Positions 33,346 to 42,662 are shown, counted from the stretch's first letter. The stretch is DNA of 64,000 bases from Brucella gallinifaecis (GCF_006476605.1 NZ_ML636801.1:424756-488755); one strand, 5' to 3'. Numbers and translations are program-made. Notes: generated by a model from the letters alone, not told the origin.

Positions 33346-34304
33346 CAGCGCCTATCCAAAATTTTTTCTACAATAAACCTTGGCCGTTTTTTTACTTCTA
33401 GATATATTTTACCAACATACTCACCTATTATTCCAAGGCTTAGTAGTTGAATGCCACCAAGAAAAAGAATTGGGAGAATAGTCGATGCCCACCCCGGAAC
33501 GGCATGTCCAAAGTATAAAGTTCTGATCAATATCGCCCATAATGCTGTTAGGAAAGCAAAAACACTAACAACAAGCCCTAAAGCGGTAACAAGTCTAAGG
33601 GGAGCCACTGAAAAAGATGTGATGCCATTTATTGCGAGACTAAGCATTTTACGTAGTGTGTATTTCGTCTCGCCATGTTCCCTATCTTGTCGTTCATAAT
33701 GGATTATCGATGTGGGAAAGCCGATACTAGGGATGATCCCACGTAGAAAAAGATTAAATTCTTCATGGTCCAGTAGAGCGTTTAATGACTTGCGAGACAT
33801 TAAGCGAAAATCTGCATGATCTTCAATGATATTGACACCTAAAGCTTTCATGATCTTGTAATAGATAATCGCTGTATTGCGCTTGAAGGCTGTATCGTTT
33901 CCCCTTGATGATCTGACACCTAATGCTAGTTCCGCTCCAGCTTGATAAGCTGTAAGCATATCAGTGATGGCATTTAGATCGTCTTGTAGATCGGCATCAA
34001 TAGTCAGCACAACTTCACTAACGGATTTACTTAATCCAGCTAGCATAGCGTTTTGATGGCCATAGTTACGGCTTAGCTTGACTCCTTGAATGGGATGTGA
34101 CGCTGCAAGCTTTTCGATGAGCTGCCATGTCGTATCTTTGCTGCCATCGTCCACCAGGATCAGTTTGAATGAATTCATTTTGATGTCGGCAGTCTTGCTC
34201 AGTCCCTCCAAGAAGGAGCTTAATTGTGGGATTGTGTGTGGAATGGTATCTTCTTCATTGTAGCAAGGAATAACTACATCTAGGCTATAATTATTTATCG
34301 TCAT
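33345..34304 (-). CDS. gtrB: GtrB bactoprenol glycosyltransferase
   Basis: A 319-residue GT2 enzyme. The cytoplasmic domain has VVIPCYNEEDTIP, ILVDDGSKD and DADLQDD, followed by two C-terminal membrane segments (about 235-300). It charges undecaprenyl phosphate with a sugar, usually glucose. I start it at the ATG at 34304. It overlaps gtrA by 14 bases and the downstream GtrC-like gene by one base. Confidence 0.92.
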   Translation of the reverse strand: MTINNYSLDVVIPCYNEEDTIPHTIPQLSSFLEGLSKTADIKMNSFKLILVDDGSKDTTWQLIEKLAASHPIQGVKLSRNYGHQNAMLAGLSKSVSEVVLTIDADLQDDLNAITDMLTAYQAGAELALGVRSSRGNDTAFKRNTAIIYYKIMKALGVNIIEDHADFRLMSRKSLNALLDHEEFNLFLRGIIPSIGFPTSIIHYERQDREHGETKYTLRKMLSLAINGITSFSVAPLRLVTALGLVVSVFAFLTALWAILIRTLYFGHAVPGWASTILPILFLGGIQLLSLGIIGEYVGKIYLEVKKRPRFIVEKILDRR

Positions 34305-34665
34305 GTCCAAACACCCATGTCTTCATAAGAATGAAGAAAGTTAAGTTATACGTTATCATTGCTATGAGTTGAGCCATAATCATTGGCACGATTGCTAGGT
34401 GTATCAAGTAATATAGAACGACAAGGTTAAGTACGTATGCAATGGAAAAAGCTGCCCCAAATCTTGTCAGTGAACCACCAGAAGACTTCTGACGAAATGT
34501 GAAGTGGCTGTTCAATAAATAGCTATTTAAAAGTCCAGCGCCAAAACCCACAGTATTACTTAAATACGGATTTATATCCAAGGTAGTGAGTACTGCAATT
34601 ACCAGAAAGGTTAATACAGTATTAAGAATCCCAACGATCCCATATTTGATAAGCTGCGATATCAA
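34291..34665 (-). CDS. gtrA: GtrA-family flippase
   Basis: A 124-residue protein with four membrane segments (LIKYGIVGILNTVLTFLVIA...). The GtrA family flips the lipid-linked sugar to the periplasm. I prefer the TTG at 34665, eight bases after a G-run; a TTG at 34704 would add 13 residues. First gene of the cassette. Confidence 0.85.
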   Translation of the reverse strand: MISQLIKYGIVGILNTVLTFLVIAVLTTLDINPYLSNTVGFGAGLLNSYLLNSHFTFRQKSSGGSLTRFGAAFSIAYVLNLVVLYYLIHLAIVPMIMAQLIAMITYNLTFFILMKTWVFGHDDK

Positions 34666-34683
34666 TATTATAGCCCCCCTAGC

Positions 34684-35178
34684 GGCTAGAGAGCATTGAT
34701 ACAAATATCCTGAAAAATCAATACGGTTTAACCATGAGATGACTTATGGTTTTAAAATGCCGCTTCCAGACGGTGGTGGCATAGTCGACTGACCACACCT
34801 CACCTGCGCTTAATGATCATCTCATAATATGAGGGAAACACAATAGATTGAGCGTTGTGGTTGGTGCGTCTTATCCCCGTCACGGCGCTTGCCGGTAATG
34901 TGGTGGGGTGGGGTGAAACATTCTCTAGCCACCATTAAGCCGTGCTTTATGCGCGATTTCTGTTGAGGGGAAATTACGCGCACTATGCAATCATTCATTG
35001 TATAGTGTATTTTCTGATGTGTTATGCATGCAAAAAGCCGCCCCCGGCCAAGGAAAGCGACTTTTGCGAGCTTATCAGCAATTTGGCTAGATGCTCTACA
35101 CACCCTTAAAATACTTATTTTGAGGAAGTTTTCTAGCCAAGTTGGGCACCACCTCAACATATTGAAAAGGCTAGAAAA
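34684..35178. repeat. Five GGCTAGA copies and a 10-bp inverted repeat
   Basis: This 495-base gap between gtrA and the P63C gene has no gene. The 7-mer GGCTAGA or its complement occurs at 34684-34690, 34924-34930, 35085-35091, 35132-35138 and 35169-35175. The last two sit in a perfect inverted repeat: TTTTCTAGCC (35129-35138) and GGCTAGAAAA (35169-35178). That repeat ends one base before the P63C ATG and includes its AAAGG-type site, so it could be an operator or translational control. Confidence 0.65.
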
Positions 35179-35179
35179 T

Positions 35180-36109
35180 ATGGCGAATGATGTAACGCAG
35201 AGCACCACCCCGGAACAAGGCGAACTGAATCTGTCCGTCGCAATGGAGACAGAGCGTAACGGTGTGGGGATGGGTGTCCTTAGTAATGGGACGCCTTACC
35301 TCACATTGCGCGGGCTTGCAGCTATGTGCGGTGTTGATCACTCTCTGATCGTAAGAATCACATCTCAATGGATTGACGAGCCGCTAAAGCCACGCGAGAG
35401 GCGTATTAGAGAGATTATCCGCGAGCATGGAGGTGACGACACAGTTGCGTTCTGGGGTGTAGTTAAGGACGGCACAATTCAACATATTGTGCCTGATGTC
35501 GTCTGTATGGCAATTCTTGAATATTATGCATTCGAGGCCAACAGTTCAGCTCAGGAACATGCGCTTCGCAGTTTCCGTGTTCTTGCTAGAAAAGGGTTTG
35601 AAGATTTCATCTATTCTCAGGTGGGCTACAATCCATCTGGTGCCGTAGATATTTCATGGAAACAGTTCCATGACAGGGTTTCTCTTTCATATCATACAGT
35701 TCCTGATGGCTACTTTTCTATTTTTAAAGAGATAGCCGACATGCTGGTAACTATGATCCGCGAGGGCGCAAATCTCGGAAGCAAATTCATCCCTGACATT
35801 AGTGTCGGACAAGCTTGGGCAAAATATTGGAAAGAAAATAGCCTTGAGGTATTATACGGTGAGCGAAAGCAGTATGATCACAATTATCCTGCGTACTTTC
35901 CTCAAGCCATGTCAAACCCTCAGCCAGCTTATTGCTATCCAGATGACGCACTAGCTGAATTTCGCAAGTGGCTTAAAAAGACTTATCTCACCACAGGTTT
36001 GCCGAAATACTTGAACAACAAAGTGCAGCAGGGTCAAATTCCCGCCAAGCACGCTGCGGCGGCCATTGAAGCTTTCAAGCCAAAAGCCATTCCTTCAAAG
36101 CCTCACTAA
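35180..36109 (+). CDS. P63C-domain phage protein
   Basis: A 309-residue protein started at 35180. An N-terminal part (about 35-150) resembles a KilA/Bro-type region (TPYLTLRGLAAMCGVDHSLIVRIT). The C-terminal 95 residues are a P63C domain (YFSIFKEIADMLVTMIREG...FRKWLKKTYLTTGLPKYL). P63C proteins are common on phages and have no proven function; some combine with antirepressor domains. It is isolated between the gtr cassette and lysis genes and has its own control region. Confidence 0.82.
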   Translation: MANDVTQSTTPEQGELNLSVAMETERNGVGMGVLSNGTPYLTLRGLAAMCGVDHSLIVRITSQWIDEPLKPRERRIREIIREHGGDDTVAFWGVVKDGTIQHIVPDVVCMAILEYYAFEANSSAQEHALRSFRVLARKGFEDFIYSQVGYNPSGAVDISWKQFHDRVSLSYHTVPDGYFSIFKEIADMLVTMIREGANLGSKFIPDISVGQAWAKYWKENSLEVLYGERKQYDHNYPAYFPQAMSNPQPAYCYPDDALAEFRKWLKKTYLTTGLPKYLNNKVQQGQIPAKHAAAAIEAFKPKAIPSKPH

Positions 36110-36151
36110 ACACATCCCTGTGCCGTCAGGTACATCAGAATGAATACACCA

Positions 36152-36179
36152 AGGCCCTGCAATCGCGGGGCCTATTCTT
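36152..36179 (+). terminator. Weak terminator ahead of lysis genes
   Basis: AGGCCC (36152-36157) pairs with GGGCCT (36168-36173) and is followed by ATTCTTTT. It ends the P63C transcript or regulates entry into the lysis cassette. Confidence 0.5.
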
Positions 36180-36201
36180 TTACCTAAAGGGAAAATCCAC
36201 C

Positions 36202-36942
36202 ATGAATATGCACCTTGGCGATACCCGCCTCTTGATTGAGGCAGGTCGAGAACGCGGACTATTGCGCAATCAAATGGCGTATGTGCTGGCAACTGCTTAT
36301 CACGAGACGGCGCATACTATGAAGCCGATCAATGAGATGGGCGGTGACAAGTACCTACGCTCAAAGAAATACTGGCCGTATATCGGGCGTGGCTACGTTC
36401 AAATCACATGGAAGGTGAATTACGAAAAGGCTGGCAAGGTTCTTGGCGTGGACTTCGTTTCAAAGCCTGATCTGTTGCTTAAGCCTGAATATGCCGCGCC
36501 AATCATCATAGCAGGCATGGTTGAGGGCTGGTTTGCCGGTGACAACAAAGGCCGTCACCGGCTTGATCGATACATCACTTTGCAAAAGTCCGACTTCAAG
36601 GGCGCTCGTCGGATTGTCAACGGAACGGACAAGGCCGATCTGATTGCAGGCTATGCGCGTGAATATGACAAGGCTTTGCTAGCAGAAGGCTATGGTGTTG
36701 ATACGATCATCGAAGCCAAGCCGAATGAAATTCTGCCAGAGCCTGTTGAAGAAAAGCCAATCTCCAAATCATCGCGGTTCTGGTCTTGGATCGGTAGCGG
36801 CGGGGCAGGGGCAGCAATCCCGTTTGTTGATTGGCGTGTGCAGATGGTGCTGGTCGTATTTGTCCTTGCTCTTACGGCCTATGCAATCTTCACCATGCCA
36901 CAGGCCAAGGCCAAGCTTGAAAAGCTGGTGGATTCGATATGA
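36202..36942 (+). CDS. GH19 endolysin with C-terminal membrane anchor
   Basis: A 246-residue lysozyme-like enzyme. Residues 15-165 match a GH19 chitinase-type muramidase (AYVLATAYHETAHTMKPI...YIGRGYVQITW), with catalytic Glu35 in the HETA motif. After a Pro/Glu linker there is a hydrophobic segment (about 203-230) near the C-terminus, so it is probably membrane-tethered. It lacks a signal peptide. It opens the lysis cassette. Confidence 0.88.
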   Translation: MNMHLGDTRLLIEAGRERGLLRNQMAYVLATAYHETAHTMKPINEMGGDKYLRSKKYWPYIGRGYVQITWKVNYEKAGKVLGVDFVSKPDLLLKPEYAAPIIIAGMVEGWFAGDNKGRHRLDRYITLQKSDFKGARRIVNGTDKADLIAGYAREYDKALLAEGYGVDTIIEAKPNEILPEPVEEKPISKSSRFWSWIGSGGAGAAIPFVDWRVQMVLVVFVLALTAYAIFTMPQAKAKLEKLVDSI

Positions 36943-37220
36943 CCGCAATCTGGGCCTTAATTCCTAACTGGTTGAAGATGACCGCCGCCGCTGTTCTGGC
37001 GGCATTTTTGTGTCTGGGTGCTGGATACACCTATGGCACGATGAAAGAGCGTCAGCGGTCAGCATTGGCCGCAGCAGAAGCAACCGCAAAGGCAATCCAA
37101 AAGAGGGCGGATATAGATGAGGAAGTTATCAACATGGATGCTTATCGGCTTTGCCTTGAGCTTGGCGGGGTGCGCGACGAATGCGCCCAATTGCGCAGGC
37201 TGGAAGCAGATAAGCGTTAA
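36939..37220 (+). CDS. i-spanin (Rz-like)
   Basis: A 93-residue protein with an N-terminal membrane helix (about 12-31) and a helical periplasmic part rich in Ala/Glu/Arg (KERQRSALAAAEATAKAIQKRAD). It overlaps the endolysin by 4 bases and encloses the start of a lipoprotein gene in another frame, the classical Rz/Rz1 arrangement. Confidence 0.8.
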   Translation: MTAIWALIPNWLKMTAAAVLAAFLCLGAGYTYGTMKERQRSALAAAEATAKAIQKRADIDEEVINMDAYRLCLELGGVRDECAQLRRLEADKR

Positions 37221-37320
37221 ACCTGACACTGCCGTTTATCTGGCTGGAAACGATTTGAAAGCGGGGCAGGGCATTGTTGCGCATAATGCATATGGAAAGA
37301 AAGCGGGTTGCTGGAAATGA
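37117..37320 (+). CDS. o-spanin (Rz1-like lipoprotein), overlapping
   Basis: A 67-residue protein whose ATG at 37117 lies inside the Rz-like gene in a shifted frame. The signal ends in the lipobox LSLAGC, so Cys19 would be lipidated. The mature part has Cys near CAGWKQI and GCWK. Partner of the i-spanin in outer-membrane disruption. Confidence 0.82.
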   Translation: MRKLSTWMLIGFALSLAGCATNAPNCAGWKQISVKPDTAVYLAGNDLKAGQGIVAHNAYGKKAGCWK

Positions 37321-37640
37321 CAGAGGCGGGACAGGATAGAGCGATTGGCCGTGTCGAGGGTAAGCTTGATCAGATCATCAAGGATATGGATCGTGCACGC
37401 GATGACCGTAAGCAGCAATATGAGCGTCAGGAAAAGACGGAACGTATCCTTGAGAAGATGGAGCGCAAAATCGACAGTCTTGATTCGCGCCTTGAGAATG
37501 TCGAGGAACCAGTTGCGGACTTCAATCGCTGGCGTGAGCGTGGAGTAGGGGCAGTCATGCTCATATCATTTGCAGCCGCTTCATTCGGAGGCCTGTTAGC
37601 CACATTTGGAAAGAAGATTTGGGCGCTGATGACGGGGTGA
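37317..37640 (+). CDS. DUF1515-like coiled coil-TM protein, possible holin
   Basis: A 107-residue protein started at the ATG overlapping the o-spanin TGA. It has a long charged coiled coil (about 8-70) and a single membrane helix (about 78-98). It resembles DUF1515 proteins at the ends of rhizobial prophages. Being in the lysis cassette with no other holin, it is the best holin or antiholin candidate (inference). Confidence 0.72.
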   Translation: MTEAGQDRAIGRVEGKLDQIIKDMDRARDDRKQQYERQEKTERILEKMERKIDSLDSRLENVEEPVADFNRWRERGVGAVMLISFAAASFGGLLATFGKKIWALMTG

Positions 37641-37720
37641 ACCACGAACAGACTCTGTAAACTATTTGTAAACTGGAAGTTTTCTGTTCAGCGGAATTTA
37701 GCGTATCTTATTGAAAAGAT

Positions 37721-37796
<76 letters not shown>

Positions 37797-38414
37797 ACTC
37801 GCTTCTCCGAGGCAGCGGCCCCGGTGAGGTGAGCGGTTCTATAAAGCTCGCTTTTCTCTGTGTCTAGTCTTCAGCCAATAAAAAATCGAAAAAAGTTGGC
37901 TTAATTTTAAAAAGCCCGGAAATGCGCAGTTTTTATAAATTGCTACGCATATCTATTTCATATTCTGGTTGTCAGTCATCGCTAAAACTTGTCCTGAATA
38001 GCTTGCGAAACAGAATCAAAGTGCCCGTGATTCTGTTTTCTGAAACAATTTCCGCGATGCGGTTGTAACGCAGGTCATGAATTTCCATATTGCATTGCGT
38101 TAGCTGGACAGGTTTATGTAGCCTAATGCCTGTCAGATGAGCATAGTCGTGGCGGCATTATGGGTGTTTTCTGTAAATGCTTCAAATGTCGCAGTTATGT
38201 CATCTTTTTTTGATGCTTGTCTGAGATGCTTCGGCATATAAAAGACTTGATGAGTGAATATGTTGTTTGCCATTGAGAAACGCTGCAAGCGTAAATAACG
38301 ATGCGCAGGCAGGCGAGGGGTTCACGCACCGGATTGTCCTCGTTTTATAAAACCTGAAGCTATATCTGGATTGGGATGGCTTCATAATCTGGTTCGCGGC
38401 ATTTTGAGGACGGA
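37797..38414. other. Intergenic region without a gene
   Basis: These 618 bases hold no convincing open frame or RNA gene. They must contain the tRNA-Lys promoter (near 37797, minus strand) and the promoter of the DedA-family gene. I could not pinpoint either. Confidence 0.5.
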
Positions 38415-39077
38415 ATGGAAAGCATAATCAGTGATCTCGGACAGTTCATTTCCGATCATCGGGCATGGGCGGGTCCTATCGTGGGCGTCATTGCCTTCGG
38501 CGAGTCACTCGCTGTTATTGGAATGCTTATTCCTGCGACGCCGATAATGCTTGCGATTGGTGGTCTTGTCGGGGCCGGTATCGTCGAACCATGGCCGATT
38601 ATCATTGGTGCGATTATTGGTGCCGTAATCGGTGATATTGTATCTTATTTGCTCGGCTGGTGGCTTGGTCGCAGCATTATTCATAAATGGCCTCTCAACA
38701 AGCATCGCACCGGGATCGCGCGTGCGCGTCTGCTGTTTCGCCGCTATGGCTTCTCCGCTGTTTTTCTTGGCCGGTTTTTCGGGCCTGTGCGTTGCACCGT
38801 GCCGATGGTTGCAGGCATGATGTCTATGGACCAGAAACGCTTCCAGACAGCGAATGTGCTTTCTGCGATGGTCTGGGCACCTGTTATGTTCCTGCCGGGC
38901 TGGCTGGCTGGCCGTGGCATAGGCGTGTTTTCGAAAATGGATGGCGATCACATGTTCTGGGCCGCTATTGGAATTACGGCTGTAACGATTGTTGCAACCC
39001 TGATTGGCATGCGCTGGTTCAAGGGGCGTCCACGACGCGAACGCAAGCGCGGAGTTCGTATTTCTCCTGCTGAATAG
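38415..39077 (+). CDS. DedA-family membrane protein
   Basis: A 220-residue protein with four to six membrane segments and the DedA/SNARE-associated pattern: FGESLAVIGMLIPATPIML, GDIVSYLLGWWLG and FLGRFFGPVRCTVPMVAG. DedA proteins act as undecaprenyl-phosphate or phospholipid flippases. The C-terminus is basic (RRERKRGVRIS). GAGGACGGA precedes the ATG. Confidence 0.9.
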   Translation: MESIISDLGQFISDHRAWAGPIVGVIAFGESLAVIGMLIPATPIMLAIGGLVGAGIVEPWPIIIGAIIGAVIGDIVSYLLGWWLGRSIIHKWPLNKHRTGIARARLLFRRYGFSAVFLGRFFGPVRCTVPMVAGMMSMDQKRFQTANVLSAMVWAPVMFLPGWLAGRGIGVFSKMDGDHMFWAAIGITAVTIVATLIGMRWFKGRPRRERKRGVRISPAE

Positions 39078-39405
39078 TGTATGATGCTTGCGCATGGGCC
39101 AAGCGTCTGCATAATGCACCAACCTTATGCCTATTTGACAACATGGCGTTTGAAGACTTAAGAAAAGTCTTCCTTATGTCCTTTTAAAAGGTTTATCGCG
39201 CTCTATGCCCGACGACAGTTCTGACGATTCGTCTTCACGAAGTCCCGCTCCCTCAATGGGAGCATTGGACTTAAAGGGCTTTGAGCTTACTCACGCCGTT
39301 TGCAGTTTTTATCAGCTGAACCATGCACTCATGGTTCGGGATGAGAACGCATGCGGCATTTTTTCTGTTTCCTCTTTCTTCTGATCTTATAGGAGCCGAC
39401 GCATC
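39078..39405. other. Intergenic leader with hairpins before the TerC gene
   Basis: A 328-base interval with no gene. A stem GAAGACTT (39152-39159)/AAGTCTTC (39165-39172) may end the DedA transcript. A strong hairpin GAACCATG (39318-39325)/CATGGTTC (39330-39337) is followed about 25 bases later by a T6 run. That could be a structured 5' leader. I see no match to a known riboswitch. Confidence 0.5.
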
Positions 39406-40974
39406 ATGGATTGGTCCATGGACTGGATTGCCGACCCCAATGCCTGGATAGGTCTGGTAACATTGGTGGTATTGGAGATTGTTCTCGGCATCGACAATCT
39501 CGTTTTTATTGCAATTCTGGCTGATAAACTGCCACCGCATCAGCGTAACCGTGCGCGTATAATCGGCCTTTCGCTTGCTTTGCTTATGCGCCTGGTGCTG
39601 TTGGCGTCGATCTCATGGATTGTAACGTTACGCGAACCTCTGATTACGGTAATGGAGCTGTCATTCTCTGGCCGCGATATTATCATGCTGATCGGTGGTT
39701 TGTTCTTGTTGGCCAAGGGCACGATGGAGCTGCATGAACGTCTCGAGGGAGCACATGACACGAAGACATCACGTGTGGTTCATGCCGTATTCTGGCAGGT
39801 TATCGTGCAAATCGTGGTGCTTGATGCTGTGTTCTCGCTTGATAGCGTGATTACGGCTGTTGGTATGGTCCAGCATTTGCCGGTGATGATGATTGCAGTT
39901 ATTATTGCTATTGCGGTTATGATGCTGGCATCGCGTCCGCTGATGGATTTTGTCAACAAACATCCAACGGTCGTTATTCTGTGTCTCGGCTTTCTGATGA
40001 TGATCGGCTTCAGTCTGGTTGTTGAAGGCTTTGGATTCCATATTCCAAAGGGCTATCTCTATGCGGCCATTGGTTTCTCGGTGTTGATCGAGGCAGCCAA
40101 CCAGATGGCGCGCAAGAATCGCGAGAAGCTTGTGACAACCAATGATCTGCGTGAAAGGACTGCGGGGGCTGTGTTGCGGCTTCTTGGCGGACAGCGCGAT
40201 GACAATCCGCTCTCTGATACGGTTGATGTGATTGCACAGCAAACCGCATCAAGTGATATCTTCCTGCCGGAAGAAAAAGAGATGATCCGCGGTGTTCTTG
40301 ATCTTGCCGAGCGTCCGGTTCGTTCAATCATGTCGCCACGCAATGAAATCGAGTGGCTTGATCTGGATGAAGATGAAGGCGAGCTGCATGCCTCGATTCG
40401 AGGGCTCACACATTCCCGTGTGATTGTTGCACGCCGTCAGGTGGACGAGTTTGTTGGTGTGGCTCTTGTCAAGGATTTGTTGCTGGATATGAGCGACAAG
40501 AAGCCGATTGATTGGGAACATGTGATCAAACAACCGCTTGTTGTCCATGAGAATGCAAATGTGTTGCGGGTGATGGAACAATTACGTGTCTCCCCCGTGC
40601 AACTGGCTGTGGTGATTGATGAGCATGGCTCTTTTGAAGGTGTGGTTACACCGACAGATGTGCTTGAAGCTATTGCCGGTGAATTCCCGGATGAGGACGA
40701 AGAGGCATCTGTTGCAGAATCAGATGGACAGGGGGGCTATCTGGTGGATGGCTTCACGGACATTCGCCGTATGAGCAGTATCCTGCAATGTGATCTTGTG
40801 GATGACAGTGATCGTTATACTACGCTTGCCGGCTATGTGATCTGGCACCTTGGTCATTTGCCATTGGGCGGTGAGAGTTTCATTGCTGATGGGTTTGAGT
40901 TCACGATTCAGGCGATGAACGGGCGTCATGTTGAAAAGGTACATATTCGGCCAGTTGACGATTACGAGGTGTAA
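39406..40974 (+). CDS. TerC-CBS-CorC/HlyC membrane protein
   Basis: A 522-residue protein. Residues 10-215 are a seven-pass TerC domain with the acidic motif [10 protein letters not shown] and [16 protein letters not shown] linker follows, then a CBS-domain pair (about 300-425) and a CorC/HlyC transporter-associated domain (440-515). The YoaE/YegH type is linked to metal (e.g. manganese) export or to helping exported metalloproteins. AGGAG lies upstream. Confidence 0.92.
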   Translation: MDWSMDWIADPNAWIGLVTLVVLEIVLGIDNLVFIAILADKLPPHQRNRARIIGLSLALLMRLVLLASISWIVTLREPLITVMELSFSGRDIIMLIGGLFLLAKGTMELHERLEGAHDTKTSRVVHAVFWQVIVQIVVLDAVFSLDSVITAVGMVQHLPVMMIAVIIAIAVMMLASRPLMDFVNKHPTVVILCLGFLMMIGFSLVVEGFGFHIPKGYLYAAIGFSVLIEAANQMARKNREKLVTTNDLRERTAGAVLRLLGGQRDDNPLSDTVDVIAQQTASSDIFLPEEKEMIRGVLDLAERPVRSIMSPRNEIEWLDLDEDEGELHASIRGLTHSRVIVARRQVDEFVGVALVKDLLLDMSDKKPIDWEHVIKQPLVVHENANVLRVMEQLRVSPVQLAVVIDEHGSFEGVVTPTDVLEAIAGEFPDEDEEASVAESDGQGGYLVDGFTDIRRMSSILQCDLVDDSDRYTTLAGYVIWHLGHLPLGGESFIADGFEFTIQAMNGRHVEKVHIRPVDDYEV

Positions 40975-41149
40975 TGGGAAATAATTTTGCGTGCCGCTTT
41001 ATGGTTGCTCGCAAAATATTTCATTGTGTTAACTCCGATAGAATAAGTAGGATATTGACTTTACTGAAGAAGCCTTCAAAAATTAACACATCGTTCATTG
41101 TTGCGGTAAAAACGTGGCTTTGAAGTGGATATGCTATCGGGAGGCTCTT

Positions 41150-41338
41150 ATGAATCATATATTTCAAACGCTGATGAGAAGCCTGAAAAGTGCTGTTCAG
41201 GCAGTGATGGCTTCTTTGGAACAGCCCTGGCATGATATGAAGCTGAGTGCTGATGAAATTGCAGAGCGCCGTCGTAACCGTCTTGAGGGTGGTGAGCAAA
41301 ATTTTCTCTGGTGTTGGCAGCATCGCGGGTTTTGGTAA
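41150..41338 (+). CDS. Small conserved hypothetical protein (62 aa)
   Basis: A 62-residue protein with a strong GGGAGG site 6 bases before its ATG at 41150. It reads MNHIFQTLMRSLKSAVQAVM..., has an amphipathic N-terminal helix and ends in aromatic residues (FLWCWQHRGFW). A terminator follows. No family recognised. Confidence 0.6.
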   Translation: MNHIFQTLMRSLKSAVQAVMASLEQPWHDMKLSADEIAERRRNRLEGGEQNFLWCWQHRGFW

Positions 41339-41361
41339 GCCTGACAGGTGGAAAAAGTTTC

Positions 41362-41400
41362 GAAAGCCGGGGGCGAAAGCTTCCGGCTTTCTCATTTTTA
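41362..41400 (+). terminator. Terminator after small gene
   Basis: GAAAGCCGG (41362-41370) pairs with CCGGCTTTC (41383-41391), then TCATTTTTA. It separates the small gene from the sulfate operon. Confidence 0.8.
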
Positions 41401-41603
41401 TTGCGTGGTTTTATAGGTTGGTGGAAAAATATTCTCGTATGAATTTTACTGCTAGATGCGATTTCCAAGAATGGTTTCAAAAGTAGTTTATATATTTAAA
41501 TCAATGATTTAGATTGATTCTTTGCCGCCTCTCTGTAAATTTATTTCCCAATGCAAGTCGATTTTGGGTGCTTTGCGCAAGTAAAGTGAGAAGGGTGATA
41601 TAT

Positions 41604-42608
41604 ATGAAGAAAATTATTCTATATGCGGCAATGGCTCTTGGTCTGGGCGCTGTTCCAGTGCAGGCGCAGCAGCCAACGGAAATACTCAATGTTTCCTATG
41701 ATATTGCGCGCGAGCTTTACGAGCAGGTCAACAAGGCGTTTGTTGCTGACTGGAAAGCCAAGACAGGTGAAGATCTGACCGTTAATCAGTCTCATGCCGG
41801 TTCCTCCAAGCAGGCACGTTCTATTCTTGAGGGACTTGAAGCAGATGTTGTCACCTTTAATCAGGTGACAGATGTTCAGGTTCTGCACGACAAGGGCGAT
41901 CTGATCCCGGCTGACTGGCAGAAGCGTTTGCCGAACAATTCTTCGCCTTATTATTCGTTTCCTGCTTTTCTTGTGCGTGAGGGAAACCCCAAGGGCATCA
42001 AGAACTGGGATGATCTGGCCCGTGAAGACGTGAAGGTTATTTTCCCGAATCCGAAAACCTCAGGCAATGCACGCTATACCTATCTGGCGGCAACGGCTTA
42101 TGCCAATGAAGCATTTGACGGTGATCAGGACAAGGTGCACGAGTTCATCGGCAAGATATTCAAGAATGTGCCGGTGTTTGATACTGGTGGTCGTGGTGCA
42201 ACAACCACATTTGCGGAACGCGGTATTGGTGATGTTCTTGTGACATTTGAAGCAGAAACCCGTGGGACTGAAAAAGTTCTCGGAGCCGACAAATATGATG
42301 TTGTCGTTCCTGAAGTCAGCCTGCTTGCGGAGTTTCCGGTAACGGTTGTTGATAAGGTTGTCGATAAGCGTGGCTCGCGAAAGATTGCCGAAGCCTATCT
42401 CGAATATCTTTATTCGCCGGAAGGCCAGGAAATTGTTGCCCAGAACTTTAACCGTGTGCACGACAAGGATGTGATTGCAAAACATAAGGATATTTATCCT
42501 GATGTTCGTCTTGTAACGGTCGAAGATGCATTTGGCGGTTGGGAAAAGGTGCAAAAAGAGCATTTCGCCGAAGGTGGCGTACTTGATAAGCTTTTTACTG
42601 CCAAGTAA
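41604..42608 (+). CDS. sbp: Sulfate ABC transporter substrate-binding protein
   Basis: A 334-residue periplasmic protein with a signal peptide cleaved near VQAQ. Family motifs include LNVSYDIARELYEQVN, QSHAGSSKQARSI, DVVTFNQVTDV and NPKTSGNARYTYLAA, typical of Sbp/CysP. It captures sulfate or thiosulfate for the permease CysTW. A stem-loop separates it from cysT, which fits higher expression of the binding protein. I start it at 41604 behind AAGGG. Confidence 0.95.
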   Translation: MKKIILYAAMALGLGAVPVQAQQPTEILNVSYDIARELYEQVNKAFVADWKAKTGEDLTVNQSHAGSSKQARSILEGLEADVVTFNQVTDVQVLHDKGDLIPADWQKRLPNNSSPYYSFPAFLVREGNPKGIKNWDDLAREDVKVIFPNPKTSGNARYTYLAATAYANEAFDGDQDKVHEFIGKIFKNVPVFDTGGRGATTTFAERGIGDVLVTFEAETRGTEKVLGADKYDVVVPEVSLLAEFPVTVVDKVVDKRGSRKIAEAYLEYLYSPEGQEIVAQNFNRVHDKDVIAKHKDIYPDVRLVTVEDAFGGWEKVQKEHFAEGGVLDKLFTAK

Positions 42609-42620
42609 ACAAAACTATCC

Positions 42621-42649
42621 GGCGGGGATATTTGATCTCCGCCTTTTTT
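42621..42649 (+). terminator. Intra-operon terminator or attenuator
   Basis: GGCGGGGAT (42621-42629) pairs (one G-T) with ATCTCCGCC (42635-42643), followed by TTTTTT. Between sbp and cysT, it probably lowers permease expression relative to the binding protein. Confidence 0.8.
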
Positions 42650-42662
42650 CTGGAAAAATTCA

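Noticed and set aside
1..37640. Integrase or excisionase gene
   Set aside because: I looked through all frames of the prophage part and saw no tyrosine or serine recombinase; it must lie left of the window.
38505..39122. 205-residue minus-strand frame
   Set aside because: Antisense to the DedA-family gene; His/Asn/Arg-rich composition typical of shadow frames.
39078..39405. yybP-ykoY-type manganese riboswitch before the TerC gene
   Set aside because: The conserved core expected for that class is not recognisable here, so I report only an unclassified leader.
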